64,000 bases of DNA from assembly GCF_001310815.1 (NCBI RefSeq), contig NZ_BAZK01000011.1, positions 124,001 to 188,000 of the forward strand, in the 5' to 3' direction. The stretch's first letter is position 1. Each line of letters opens with the position of its first letter. The position numbers and the translations under genes were made by a program. This document shows, one piece after another, positions 38,819 through 49,401 of the stretch. This DNA is from Pseudovibrio denitrificans JCM 12308. GTDB lineage: Bacteria > Pseudomonadota > Alphaproteobacteria > Rhizobiales > Stappiaceae. The notes beneath the pieces are model-generated. The model was given only the letters and a program-made list of their open reading frames with translations. It was not told the origin of the DNA and did not search any database.

Positions 38819-39496
38819 TCACTCCTCGTAAATCATCTTCCGGGTCATGCCGCCGTCAATGGTCAGCGTCTGACCTGTCATGAACCCGGCCTCACTCAGA
38901 TAAAGCACTGCCTCTGCAATGTCTGCGGGGCGACCAACCCGTCCAACCGGATGCTGCGCATGATCCCGTTCACTCAGATCAGCTCCATCGGAGATCCATC
39001 CCGGCGCAATCGCATTCACCCGCACCTTGGGACCAAGCGACATCGCCAACGCCTGCGTCAGTGAAAGGATACCGCCCTTTGCAGCCGCATAGATGAAATC
39101 ACCGGGCTCAGACATGAAAGCGCGGGTAGACGCCATGTTCACGATGCTCGACCCTTCTGGCATCAGCGGCAAAGCCCGGCGGCTCATCAGAAAAGTCGCT
39201 GTCAAATAGCTGTCCAGCGTTGAACGCCAGTCATCCATAGTCGCTTCCTTCAGCCCCAACTGCAGACTGGTAGCATGACCGCCATTGTTGACCAGCAAGT
39301 CCAGCTGCGGCCATCCCAGAGAGCTGAACGCCTCATCAACTGCGCTCTCATCGCTGATATCACAGAGTACATCCATCGCACCGGAGCTGCCCTCATTGAG
39401 ATCAAAACTCGCTACTTCCCAACCCTTCTTGAGAAGCGCTGCGCAGATACCAGTCCCAATCAACCCCGCGCCACCGGTAACAATTGCTCGTTTCAT
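38819..39496 (-). CDS. Short-chain dehydrogenase/reductase family protein
   Basis: The 225-residue protein is a classical SDR oxidoreductase. The NAD(P)-binding motif is TGGAGLIGTG, the structural NNGG motif (variant of NNAG) follows, and the catalytic residues are Ser in IVNMASTRAF and the YAAAK Tyr/Lys pair. The C-terminal GQTLTIDGGMTRKM segment is normal for the family. The substrate is unknown. It is divergent from the ubiquitin-autotransporter gene, sharing a 170-base upstream region. Confidence 0.88.
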   Translation of the reverse strand: MKRAIVTGGAGLIGTGICAALLKKGWEVASFDLNEGSSGAMDVLCDISDESAVDEAFSSLGWPQLDLLVNNGGHATSLQLGLKEATMDDWRSTLDSYLTATFLMSRRALPLMPEGSSIVNMASTRAFMSEPGDFIYAAAKGGILSLTQALAMSLGPKVRVNAIAPGWISDGADLSERDHAQHPVGRVGRPADIAEAVLYLSEAGFMTGQTLTIDGGMTRKMIYEE

Positions 39497-39591
39497 AACG
39501 ATGACCCCTTATCTCAACTCACTCAGCATACGCGCCAAGCTCTAAAGCGAAAGCCTGAAGCTGTGGAGTGATGAAAAATACTTATCGATAA

Positions 39592-41148
<1,557 letters not shown>

Positions 41149-41207
41149 GCCTCCGTTCCATTCAGGAAATTCAGCAGTCGCACAAGAGAGTTTGCGCGTG
41201 CGCCAGA

Positions 41208-41244
41208 AGAAACTGCCGGGCTGCCGAACATCCCGGAAGTTTCT
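41208..41244 (+). terminator. Stem-loop downstream of the ubiquitin-autotransporter gene
   Basis: AGAAACT / AGTTTCT forms a 7-bp outer stem, and after one mismatch CCGGG / CCCGG adds five pairs around an 11-base loop. It lies 60 bases after the stop codon. No U tract follows, so it may be a Rho-assisted terminator or a stability hairpin. Confidence 0.5.
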
Positions 41245-41358
41245 GCCGACTCCAGCACGAATCCGCTATCAGAGGTCTTGTTTTTCTGCGGGTTCTGATG
41301 GCATGTAACTTGCATCTTTGATCACTAATTATTGCTTGCTCAATGAGTTTCAGATCAA

Positions 41359-41742
41359 ATGATGAACCCAATTAATTCTGCTGCACCTGCTCCAACACTG
41401 ATGAACACGGCCCGGCAAAGTCAGGAAGCTAAACAGCCTGAAAAGCCAATGCCGGAAATCACGATGGACTTCAGCGAAACTCGCATCCTGAAGCACTTCT
41501 TCGCGCCGCGAACCCTGAAGGAAGAAGCAGCCCACGCCGAAGTCAAAAGCGCCATTCTGGAACTTCAGGAATACGAGCGTTACCTGAAAGATTTCGAAAA
41601 AATCGTCGACCCGGAAACCAAACGCGCCTTCAAGGACGACCCTGCCGGAGCCGTCTCCGAAATAGTCTCCGACAGCCCGGGTACCGGCGGTTCCTACAAA
41701 CAATACGGCGACCTGCAACTGCGCGTAGAGCTGACGATTTAA
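41359..41742 (+). CDS. Hypothetical protein in the accessory block
   Basis: The 127-residue protein is not recognised. An uncharged Pro/Ala-rich N terminus (MMNPINSAAPAPTLMNTARQ) leads into a charged helical middle (KEEAAHAEVKSAILELQEYE) and a Gly-rich C-terminal part (SPGTGGSYKQYGDLQLRVEL). No signal peptide or membrane span is seen. The style of the N terminus resembles that of the unknown protein ending at 37249. The ribosome site is weak, and ATG 41362 is an alternative start. It lies 37 bases before another unknown small gene on the same strand. Confidence 0.6.
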   Translation: MMNPINSAAPAPTLMNTARQSQEAKQPEKPMPEITMDFSETRILKHFFAPRTLKEEAAHAEVKSAILELQEYERYLKDFEKIVDPETKRAFKDDPAGAVSEIVSDSPGTGGSYKQYGDLQLRVELTI

Positions 41743-41778
41743 CCGGCTGACGAACACCCTCTATCGGAGTCTGGTCAA

Positions 41779-42036
41779 ATGATAGATCCCGCCAGTTTCC
41801 CGCTTACCAAGGCTTTGAGTTCACCGAATGCAAGTCAACAGGTTGTTGCTAAGGCGCAACCGGCTGATGCTAGTGAAACACGCAGTTTCATTGAGCTGGC
41901 GAATACAGAGATGGAGAGGTTTTACACGAAAGGTGCGCCCATCAAGCTATCTGAGAGCTCTGCATCAGTTGAGATGATCGACGTTCAGCGACTACTCCTG
42001 CAAACCCAGGAAATTTGGCAAAAGCATTTCAGATAG
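41779..42036 (+). CDS. Small hypothetical protein in the accessory block
   Basis: The 85-residue protein is not recognised. It has a polar N terminus (MIDPASFPLTKALSSPNASQ) and a C-terminal predicted helix (VEMIDVQRLLLQTQEIWQKH). A GGAG ribosome site lies 11 bases before the ATG. It follows the 127-residue unknown gene closely and probably shares its transcript. Together with that gene it could form a small secreted-protein or chaperone pair, but nothing in the sequence proves this. Confidence 0.55.
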   Translation: MIDPASFPLTKALSSPNASQQVVAKAQPADASETRSFIELANTEMERFYTKGAPIKLSESSASVEMIDVQRLLLQTQEIWQKHFR

Positions 42037-42065
42037 ACAGCTGTAAGCAGATAACAATCTAACCG

Positions 42066-42767
42066 TCACGGATGTTCTTTGCGTGGCTTTAATCTCATGG
42101 CCTTGTAGAAGAACCAGATCACTTGCGCTCCCAGCAGAAATGCAAAAACTTTCATGAGCGCAAACGGGTACAGAGACAGCGCAAGCAAGTCTGCAAAAAA
42201 GTTTCGGTGGTTCAACATTTTCAGGCCTGTTTCACTCGCTGCCTGAAGAGAATAACCAAAGCCGTCAAACTGGAAGAAGACACCCAGATGTTCCAGTTTA
42301 CTCGCGGATGTTGGACGGTGATGACCGCTGCACGCATCGGCAACGTCAGCTGATTGAGTTCGGCCCAATGGTTTTCCGTTAAATGTGTAATGCAAGTAAC
42401 CGGTATCTGTTGGCCAGTTGGAGCCGCAATCGACAAGTCGTTGATTTGGAAAGACCTTAAAAGCCCCGGTGGTTCTTTGATATTCCAAAAAGAAGCCGGA
42501 GATGAAACCACGCTCGCGATGATAGATCTGCACACGATTCCACATTGGCACGCGGGTCACGATGAAATCACCATCAACAGACAGCTTGCTATCCGAAATG
42601 AGCGGCAGTTCAATATGGGTCAGTTTACTCCCACCATGAAACCAGGAAATGCCAGCAATGAGCATGGCGAGCATGACAGAAAGAATAGAGTAGACAATGA
42701 AGAAGCGCGTGAGCTTGTTTGAGAGCAACTGATTTAGATCGCCGGATGTCATCATATCACTCTGCAA
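42066..42767 (-). CDS. Hypothetical inner-membrane protein with two spans
   Basis: The 233-residue protein has one membrane span near the N terminus (FFIVYSILSVMLAMLIAGIS) and one near the C terminus (LALSLYPFALMKVFAFLLGA), with a soluble region of about 150 residues between them, probably periplasmic. A basic tail (RLKPRKEHP) follows. No family is recognised. It converges on the small hypothetical gene and lies 27 bases upstream of nothing on its own strand other than rnhB's end. Confidence 0.6.
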   Translation of the reverse strand: MQSDMMTSGDLNQLLSNKLTRFFIVYSILSVMLAMLIAGISWFHGGSKLTHIELPLISDSKLSVDGDFIVTRVPMWNRVQIYHRERGFISGFFLEYQRTTGAFKVFPNQRLVDCGSNWPTDTGYLHYTFNGKPLGRTQSADVADACSGHHRPTSASKLEHLGVFFQFDGFGYSLQAASETGLKMLNHRNFFADLLALSLYPFALMKVFAFLLGAQVIWFFYKAMRLKPRKEHP

Positions 42768-42794
42768 GCCGCACCTGTTTTCAGGCTGACCTGA

Positions 42795-43463
42795 CTACCC
42801 CTCAATCATCTCCCGGATTGGCCGGAAAGAGCAGCGGTGGAGAGGGGTGACGCCATGGGCGGCGAGGGCTTCCTGATGCTGTTTGGTTCCGTAGCCTTTG
42901 TGCTTGGCAAAGCCGTACTCCGGGAAGTACTTGTCCATCTTCACCATCAGCCGATCTCTGGTCACCTTGGCAACGATGGAGGCGGCGGAAATGGCGAGAC
43001 AGCGGCCATCACCTTTGATCATCGCTTGCCCTTCCTGTGGCAGATGATGCGGAACATCCTTGCCATCAATAAAGAACCGTTTGACCGGAACGGAAAGAGA
43101 GCGCGCGCAGGTGCGCATACCTTGCAGCGTTGCCTCACGAATGTTCAGGCGATCAATGGTCTGCGCACTTTGCACGCACACACTCACATCTGCCACCTCA
43201 AGAATCTGCTCAAAAAGCTCTTCGCGCTTGGCTTCTGTCAGCTTTTTGGAGTCGTTCAGCCCCTCTGGCAGGTTGTCGTAATTGAGGCTGGCGGCAGCCA
43301 CCACCACAGGGCCAGCCCATGGTCCGCGTCCGGCCTCATCAATGCCAGCAAAGCGCCCTTGCAGGTCTTGCTCAACAGAGCGTTCAAAACGCAGGTCCGG
43401 AGCATCAGGAAAGGCGATATCAAAGAGGGAATTTGCAAAATACGACATGCCCCTCTTTGCCAT
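42795..43463 (-). CDS. rnhB: Ribonuclease HII
   Basis: RNase HII removes ribonucleotides embedded in DNA. The 222-residue protein has the catalytic motif AGIDEAGRGPWAGPVVVAAA, the DSKKLTEAKR segment and VKRFFIDGKDVP, plus AISAASIVAKVTRD. The start may be ATG 43463 or the nearby ATG at 43448. In many related genomes rnhB directly follows atpF. Here about 6.6 kb of other genes lie between them, supporting an insertion. Confidence 0.95.
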   Translation of the reverse strand: MAKRGMSYFANSLFDIAFPDAPDLRFERSVEQDLQGRFAGIDEAGRGPWAGPVVVAAASLNYDNLPEGLNDSKKLTEAKREELFEQILEVADVSVCVQSAQTIDRLNIREATLQGMRTCARSLSVPVKRFFIDGKDVPHHLPQEGQAMIKGDGRCLAISAASIVAKVTRDRLMVKMDKYFPEYGFAKHKGYGTKQHQEALAAHGVTPLHRCSFRPIREMIEG

Positions 43464-43501
43464 GCAGACCGGCCGCTTTCAACCGCAACAACAAGCCTCA
43501 T

Positions 43502-44629
43502 CTACAGCAATGAGAGCTGCACACCACCACAGGTCGGTTTGATGAAGTGATCGCAGGAGAGCTTGAGGGATCGGGAAGATAACCCCTTGCTCTTGCAGGC
43601 CAGCTGAAACCGCTTCGCCAACTGATCCGCATAAGGCCCTTTGCCCTTGAAACGCTGCGTCCACTGCGCATCGTAGTCCTTCCCCCCGCGCATGGACCGC
43701 AGCAGGCTGAGCACACGGCGATAGCTGCCCGGAGCTTCCCGCAAAAGCCATTCCTTGAACAACTCAGAAACCTCGCGCGGCAGGCGCAGCAAAATGTAGC
43801 TGGCCTCCGTTGCGCCATGTTCCTTGCAGATCTCCAGAATGCCCTCCAGCTCATGATCCGTCAGGCCGGGAATAATCGGTGCTGCCAACACAGCAGTCGG
43901 AATACCTGCATCAGACAGCGCTTTGATCGCTTGCAGGCGCCGCGTTGGCGTAGATGCACGCGGCTCAAGACTGCGGGCAATCTTCCGGTCCAGTGTCGTC
44001 ACTGAAATTGCCACCTTGGCCAGATTGCGCTCGGCCATCTCCGCAAGGATATCGATATCTCGCATCACCAGAGCAGACTTGGTGACGATGGTCACCGGAT
44101 GCCCGGTCTTGTTCAGCACTTCCAGAATACCGCGCATGATTTTCTGTGTGCGCTCAATTGGTTGATAGGGATCTGTGTTGGTGCCAATAGCGATTGGCTT
44201 AGGCTGATAGGAAGGTGCACCCAGCTCTCGCTCCAACACCTGCGCCGCATTCGGCTTGGCAAACAGCCGGCTTTCAAAATCTAGTCCCGGCGAAAGTCCC
44301 ATGTAAGCATGAGTTGGCCGCGCAAAGCAGTAGATGCAGCCATGCTCGCAGCCCCGATAAGGATTGATGGAACGGTCAAAAGGCAGGTCCGGCGACGTAT
44401 TCTTGGTGATCACATGCCGCGCAGCTTCTGTCTGAACCTCGGTCTTGATCGGCGGAAGTTCATCAATTGTTCCCCAACCATCATCCATCAGTTCCCGGCT
44501 TTCCGCCTCAAACCGCCCAGCCTTGTTGGAATGCGCAGCCCGTCCACGGCCTGTCATGTTGACTGGCAAAGCAGAACCCAGCGGATCTGTCGCGTCTGCC
44601 TCGACCCTGTGATTTTGTGCAGTTGACAT
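43502..44629 (-). CDS. PA0069 family radical SAM protein
   Basis: The 375-residue protein belongs to the radical SAM superfamily, in the group related to spore photoproduct lyase-like proteins. The [4Fe-4S] motif is C-x3-C-x2-C in RGCEHGCIYCFARP, preceded by SINPY. The barrel continues with AIGTNTDPYQPIERTQKI and later AAPIIPGLTDHELEGIL. The reaction is unknown. It lies 38 bases upstream of rnhB on the same strand, a conserved pairing in Hyphomicrobiales-like genomes. Confidence 0.88.
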   Translation of the reverse strand: MSTAQNHRVEADATDPLGSALPVNMTGRGRAAHSNKAGRFEAESRELMDDGWGTIDELPPIKTEVQTEAARHVITKNTSPDLPFDRSINPYRGCEHGCIYCFARPTHAYMGLSPGLDFESRLFAKPNAAQVLERELGAPSYQPKPIAIGTNTDPYQPIERTQKIMRGILEVLNKTGHPVTIVTKSALVMRDIDILAEMAERNLAKVAISVTTLDRKIARSLEPRASTPTRRLQAIKALSDAGIPTAVLAAPIIPGLTDHELEGILEICKEHGATEASYILLRLPREVSELFKEWLLREAPGSYRRVLSLLRSMRGGKDYDAQWTQRFKGKGPYADQLAKRFQLACKSKGLSSRSLKLSCDHFIKPTCGGVQLSLL

Positions 44630-44742
44630 GGGGCGTGCACTTTCATCTTCTTATGAGAACATAAGTGGAACATTGCTCAAAATATCTGGATTTGCAAGCC
44701 TTTACTTTCCCATACTCTGGCAAATCACTGTAAGCTGTTGGA

Positions 44743-45336
44743 ATGATTAGCGCACTTATTCTCAGCAAGAACAGCGAGCACCAACTGGTGCACACCTTGT
44801 CCGCTCTGGTCCCGGCCTCAGCAGAAGGCATCCTGAAAGAAGTCGTCATCGCAGACGAAGGCTCCACCGACGGAACCGAGGTCGTTGCTGATGCCTCCGG
44901 CGCGCACTTCATCGATGCCAGCGCTGATCCCGCATCCGCTCTGGCAGAAGGGGCAAAGAAATGCGCAAGGTCCGACTGGGTGCTGCTCATCCGCCCCGGC
45001 GCAATCCTGCAAACCGGCTGGCAAACAGAAGCAGCTGCCTTCATCGAGCGAGCAGAATGTGTCCGCACCGGGGATAACTTGATCGCGGTGTTCCCAAGCC
45101 GGACAGAGGAGTTCGGCACTGCTGCACAAATCAGGCAGAAGCTGATCAATGCCAAGCATCGTGCACTCAAGTCGTCTGCACACGATCTGCCCATGCTCCT
45201 GCACAAAGAGCACCTGCATAAAGTGCTAAAGGGGAGCTCCGCCACAACCCGGCAACAGCAGATCCAAAAAATCTTGAGGGCTAGCCGGGTCCATTGGTTG
45301 AACGGTACAGTGGTCTTTCAAAACAGCACGAGGTAA
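44743..45336 (+). CDS. Glycosyltransferase family 2-like protein
   Basis: The 197-residue protein has the GT-A start ISALILSKNSEHQLVHTLSA and a nucleotide-sugar binding region VVIADEGSTDGTEVVAD. The usual DxD-like acidic site is less clear (ADPASALAEG then SDWVLLIRPG). It is shorter than most GT2 enzymes, so it may be a minimal or specialised form. It is divergent from the radical SAM gene and its stop precedes the ceramidase-like start by 23 bases, suggesting one transcript. Confidence 0.75.
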   Translation: MISALILSKNSEHQLVHTLSALVPASAEGILKEVVIADEGSTDGTEVVADASGAHFIDASADPASALAEGAKKCARSDWVLLIRPGAILQTGWQTEAAAFIERAECVRTGDNLIAVFPSRTEEFGTAAQIRQKLINAKHRALKSSAHDLPMLLHKEHLHKVLKGSSATTRQQQIQKILRASRVHWLNGTVVFQNSTR

Positions 45337-45359
45337 CCCGGTACCAGCTCGGAGGTCTC

Positions 45360-46058
45360 ATGGATTGGAACCAGCATCTGAACCAATACTGCGAAAGAAC
45401 CTCCGCTGCCTTCTGGTCTGAACCACTCAATGCCATCAGCAATGTTGCATTTATCATTGCCGCTCTGTTTGCCTTTCAAATCTGGCTCAAAGCACGCAGC
45501 AACGCAAAAAATACGCAAGTAACGCAAACCAACGCACAAGATAACGCAGCGCTGGTTCTCATCGCTCTGCTCGCCATCATCGGCATCGGATCGTTCCTGT
45601 TCCACACCTTCGCAACCCTCTGGTCTATGCTCGCTGATGTGATCCCGATCGCGATCTTCATGCTGGTGTATTTTTATCTGGCCACGCGACGCTATATGGG
45701 TGCCAACCTATTGATATCACTGGGTGCAACACTGCTCTTCTTTGGGGCAATGGCATTCGGCCCAAGATTGGTGGAAGGCATCATCGGCCCCACTGCCGGT
45801 TACTTCCCAGCCCTCGTTGCCATCCTACTTTTTGCAGGCCTCACCCGCAGCAAAAACCGGCAGACATCCAACGCGCTGCTGCTGGCAGGCATCGTCTTTG
45901 CAATATCGATGGGATTCCGGATTCTGGACGAGCTAATCTGCTCAATTTTGCCAGTTGGGACACATTCCTTGTGGCATATTTTGAATGCTACCGTTTTGTT
46001 TATTCTAATTCGCGCATTTATACGCTTTAAGACGTACTTAGACGGTGCAGAATCCTAG
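45360..46058 (+). CDS. Ceramidase-like (CREST superfamily) membrane protein
   Basis: The product of about 232 residues has some seven membrane spans. The N-terminal MDWNQHLNQYCERTSAAFWS, the GIGSFLFHTFAT segment with its His, the Asp in MLADVIPIA and the final THSLWHILNA match the alkaline ceramidase-like CREST hydrolases, whose metal site uses these His and Asp residues. I chose ATG 45360 because a perfect GGAGG lies just upstream. The frame is open from 45294. The substrate may be ceramide or another amide lipid, and this is not shown by sequence. Confidence 0.8.
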   Translation: MDWNQHLNQYCERTSAAFWSEPLNAISNVAFIIAALFAFQIWLKARSNAKNTQVTQTNAQDNAALVLIALLAIIGIGSFLFHTFATLWSMLADVIPIAIFMLVYFYLATRRYMGANLLISLGATLLFFGAMAFGPRLVEGIIGPTAGYFPALVAILLFAGLTRSKNRQTSNALLLAGIVFAISMGFRILDELICSILPVGTHSLWHILNATVLFILIRAFIRFKTYLDGAES

Positions 46059-46158
46059 GCAATGGTCTAGGTTTTGCCAAACTGCGACATCTGAACCGGA
46101 AGTCATAATGATTCCCGGTGGCGAGCCGCTCATTCACTAGGTCAGGCAAGAATAGACG

Positions 46159-48483
46159 ATGACGGACAAAAAACGCCCTACCTCCGGCGAACTCGATGAA
46201 CAAGCGCTCTTTTACCACGAGTATCCGCGCGCGGGTAAATTGGAAATTCAGGCAACTAAGCCATTGGGCAACCAGCGAGATTTGGCGCTTGCCTACTCTC
46301 CGGGCGTAGCTGCTCCGTGTTTGGAAATCCATAAGGACGAGTCAAAAGCAGCCGACTACACCGCACGTCAAAACCTCGTTGGCGTGATCTCAAACGGGAC
46401 TGCGGTCCTGGGTCTGGGCTCGATTGGTCCTCTGGCATCCAAGCCGGTAATGGAAGGTAAAGCCGTCCTCTTCAAAAAGTTCGCAGGCATCGATGTATTC
46501 GACATCGAGGTTGATGAAACCAACGTTGATAAGTTCGTAGATGCAGTTGGTGTTCTGGAGCCAACCTTCGGCGGTATCAACCTAGAAGACATCAAGGCGC
46601 CAGAGTGTTTCCAGATCGAGAAACGCCTGCGCGAAAAGATGAATATCCCGGTTTTCCATGATGACCAGCACGGCACAGCTATCATCGTTGCAGCGGCTGT
46701 TCGCAACGGCATGGAGCTGGCTGGCAAGAAACTGGAAGAGATCAAGGTCGTCGCCTCTGGCGCAGGCGCAGCAGCGCTGGCCTGTCTCAACCTGCTCGTA
46801 TCTTCTGGTGTAAAGCGCGAGAACATCTGGGTTTCCGACATCGAAGGCGTTGTTTATGAGGGCCGCGAAGCCCTTATGGATGAATGGAAATCCGTCTTCG
46901 CGCAGAAAACTGACAAGCGCACACTCGATGATATCATCGAAGATGCCGACGTCTTCATCGGCCTGTCCGCAGCTGGTGTTCTGAAGCCTGAGATGGTTGC
47001 CAAGATGGCGAAGCGTCCTCTGGTGATGGGTCTTGCCAACCCGAACCCGGAAATCATGCCGGAAGATGCGCTGGCTGTTCGTGACGATGTTGTCATGTGC
47101 ACAGGCCGCTCCGACTACCCGAACCAGGTGAATAACGTTCTCTGCTTCCCTTACATCTTCCGTGGCGCGCTCGATGTTGGTGCAACAGCCATCAACGAAG
47201 AAATGAAGCTGGCCGCAGTGGAAGCAATTGCAGGTCTGGCACGGGAAGAACCAACCGATGTGGTCGCCAAAGCATACGGCGGCGTAACCCACACATTCGG
47301 CCCGAATTACCTCATCCCATCTCCGTTCGATAACCGCCTGATCCTACGTATTGCACCAGCTGTTGCAAAAGCTGCCATGGACACTGGCGTCGCAACCCGT
47401 CCGATCGAAGATCTCGACGCCTACATGGACAAGCTGAACCGCTTCGTGTTCCGCTCCGGTATGGTGATGAAGCCAATCATCGCGCAGGCGAAAGCTGACA
47501 AACAGCGCGTTATCTACGCGGACGGTGAAGACGAGCGCGTACTCCGCGCCGCTCAGGTGGTGATCGAAGAAGGTCTGGCAACCCCGATCCTGATCGGTCG
47601 TCCTCAGGTTCTGGAAAACCGCTGTGAGCGCTTCGGCCTCCGCATCCGTCCGGGAACAGATTTTGAGTTCGTAAACCCGGAAGACGATCCACGCTACCGT
47701 TCCTACGTTGATACACTGGTGCAACTGGTTGGCCGTAAAGGCGTAACTCCTGAAGCAGCCAGAACCATCGTGCGTACCAACACCACCGTGATTGGTGCAT
47801 TGGCGTTGCATAGGGAAGAAGCAGACGCGCTCATCACCGGTCTTGAAGGCCGCTTCGATAAGCACCTGCGCGACATCAACAACATCATCGGATGTTCTGA
47901 TGGCATCAGAGATTTCTCCACGCTCTCCCTGCTGATCAACACCAGCGGTGCATACTTCCTGGCAGACACCTACGTTACAGAATGCCCATCTGCTGAAGAG
48001 ATCGCTGAGATCACTCATCTGGCATCCGAGCAGATCAAGCGCTTTGGTATCACCCCACGCGTTGCGCTGCTCTCACACTCCAACTTCGGCTCCCGTCCGT
48101 CTGAGACTTCCAACAAAATGCGGGAAGCCCTGCAGATGGTCTGGAAGCAAATGCCTGATCTGGAAGCAGAAGGCGAGATGCACGGTGATGCCGCGCTGAA
48201 GCCGGAAATCCTGAAACGCTACATGCCAGATGCGCATATCTCTGGTCCTGCTAACCTGCTGGTGTTCCCAACATTGGACGCTTCAAACATTGCACTGAAC
48301 CTGATCAAGGCAATGACAGACGCACTCCATGTTGGTCCGATTTTGCTGGGCGCTAAGAAAACAGCGCACATCATAACACCATCCGTGACATCACGCGGCA
48401 TCGTGAATATGACAGCGCTTTCAGCAGTTGATGCGCAATGTCGTAAGGAAAATGCTGGGGTTTGCCTGGCACCGCATAGCTAA
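46159..48483 (+). CDS. maeB: NADP-dependent malic enzyme with phosphotransacetylase-like domain
   Basis: The 774-residue protein joins an N-terminal malic enzyme domain (about 1-430) to a C-terminal phosphotransacetylase-like domain (about 440-765). In the first, EYPRAGKLEIQATKPLG, AVLFKKFAGIDVFDIEVDE and FHDDQHGTAI mark the active site, and VVASGAGAAALACLNLLV is the NADP-binding fold. It decarboxylates malate to pyruvate. The C-terminal domain in this class is regulatory rather than a transacetylase, by family knowledge. A strong terminator follows. Confidence 0.95.
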   Translation: MTDKKRPTSGELDEQALFYHEYPRAGKLEIQATKPLGNQRDLALAYSPGVAAPCLEIHKDESKAADYTARQNLVGVISNGTAVLGLGSIGPLASKPVMEGKAVLFKKFAGIDVFDIEVDETNVDKFVDAVGVLEPTFGGINLEDIKAPECFQIEKRLREKMNIPVFHDDQHGTAIIVAAAVRNGMELAGKKLEEIKVVASGAGAAALACLNLLVSSGVKRENIWVSDIEGVVYEGREALMDEWKSVFAQKTDKRTLDDIIEDADVFIGLSAAGVLKPEMVAKMAKRPLVMGLANPNPEIMPEDALAVRDDVVMCTGRSDYPNQVNNVLCFPYIFRGALDVGATAINEEMKLAAVEAIAGLAREEPTDVVAKAYGGVTHTFGPNYLIPSPFDNRLILRIAPAVAKAAMDTGVATRPIEDLDAYMDKLNRFVFRSGMVMKPIIAQAKADKQRVIYADGEDERVLRAAQVVIEEGLATPILIGRPQVLENRCERFGLRIRPGTDFEFVNPEDDPRYRSYVDTLVQLVGRKGVTPEAARTIVRTNTTVIGALALHREEADALITGLEGRFDKHLRDINNIIGCSDGIRDFSTLSLLINTSGAYFLADTYVTECPSAEEIAEITHLASEQIKRFGITPRVALLSHSNFGSRPSETSNKMREALQMVWKQMPDLEAEGEMHGDAALKPEILKRYMPDAHISGPANLLVFPTLDASNIALNLIKAMTDALHVGPILLGAKKTAHIITPSVTSRGIVNMTALSAVDAQCRKENAGVCLAPHS

Positions 48484-48491
48484 AACAACTC

Positions 48492-48529
48492 CTTCGGCGG
48501 GCAGTGGTTAATATGCCCGCCGAAGTTTT
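48492..48529 (+). terminator. Rho-independent terminator of maeB
   Basis: A perfect 12-bp stem (48492-48503 with 48514-48525) encloses a 10-base loop and is followed by TTTTG. It lies 8 bases after the maeB stop. Confidence 0.85.
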
Positions 48530-48603
48530 GTCAGCTTGATAATACCTTCCCTATACGGCATGCTATCTGCATTGATGCTGCTTGATATTACGGGGAGGGT
48601 AAT

Positions 48604-49098
48604 ATGAGCTTTTCAGAAGCGACTGGGCGTCGCATTGATCGCCTCTTGGGCGAGTATGGCGAAAGCCACCAAAATCATAAAAACAAAGCAATTCACTGGA
48701 TCTGTGTGCCGATCATTTTCTGGACGGTCACAGCATTGTTGTGGTCTGTCCCGACACCAATCGGATTTTCAAACATCTCACCATGGCTGAACTGGTGCAC
48801 GATCGGCTTGGGGCTGTCGATTATCTACTACCTGTCATTGTCCATCACACTGGCCATCGGAATGGCTGTGTTCTCAGCGTTGATGGTCTGGATCAACATG
48901 ACCTATCAGCAGTTTGGGCTTGGGATCCCACTCTGGCAGACGGCATTGGCAGTGTTTGTGATTGCTTGGATCGGCCAGTTTATCGGCCACCATATTGAGG
49001 GGAAAAAGCCATCCTTCTTCAAGGACTTGCAGTTCCTGCTGGTCGGACCTGCCTGGCTAATGCATTTCATTTATAAAAAAGTTGGCATCCCATACTGA
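48604..49098 (+). CDS. Mpo1-like (DUF962) membrane protein
   Basis: The 164-residue protein matches the DUF962/Mpo1 family. The N-terminal LLGEYGESHQNHKNKAIHWI carries the conserved His residues, and GQFIGHHIEGKKPSFFKDL carries the second set. Three to four hydrophobic spans lie between. Yeast Mpo1 is an Fe-dependent dioxygenase of 2-hydroxy fatty acids. Whether the bacterial protein does the same is not established here. The ATG at 48604 has a GGGGAGGG ribosome site. Confidence 0.82.
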   Translation: MSFSEATGRRIDRLLGEYGESHQNHKNKAIHWICVPIIFWTVTALLWSVPTPIGFSNISPWLNWCTIGLGLSIIYYLSLSITLAIGMAVFSALMVWINMTYQQFGLGIPLWQTALAVFVIAWIGQFIGHHIEGKKPSFFKDLQFLLVGPAWLMHFIYKKVGIPY

Positions 49099-49109
49099 GG
49101 GACAAAATA

Positions 49110-49137
49110 AAAAACGCTGCTTTTAAGGCAGCGTTTT
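49110..49137. terminator. Bidirectional terminator after the Mpo1-like gene
   Basis: AAAAACGCTGC pairs with GCAGCGTTTTTT around a short loop, giving A and T runs on both sides. It can end the plus-strand Mpo1-like gene and the minus-strand small gene, whose stop codon lies inside the loop. Confidence 0.85.
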
Positions 49138-49299
49138 TTCTGGATTGATGTAAACATCACCAATTTCGCGGGTATCCATCCGCTGAAGAGCAGGGTGTGC
49201 AAGCGGATCAGCACAGTATGGTTTGGAGCCAGCTGAGGCTTTGGATTTACGCTGGGACTTTCCGCGCAACAGATCTTTTAAAAGATTTTTCATTGTCAT
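49123..49299 (-). CDS. Small hypothetical protein (58 residues)
   Basis: A short frame from ATG 49299 has an AAAGGAA ribosome site and encodes a basic N terminus (MKNLLKDLLRGKSQRKSK) and a C-terminal part CADPLAHPALQRMDTREIGD. The DPLxHPxLxRM pattern recalls small DUF1127-like proteins of alphaproteobacteria, but the match is weak. The gene is divergent from the LysR regulator, with a 102-base gap, so it is a candidate target. Its stop lies inside the shared terminator. Confidence 0.55.
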   Translation of the reverse strand: MTMKNLLKDLLRGKSQRKSKASAGSKPYCADPLAHPALQRMDTREIGDVYINPEKTLP

Positions 49300-49401
49300 T
49301 TCCTTTGTGACTTTATGGAGCGACAATGCGTCAATTGCGTTGCAAGTGCTATCTGGAATAACTAAACCCCGGTTTAGATTTACTGCTCGGAACTGTTCTC
49401 G

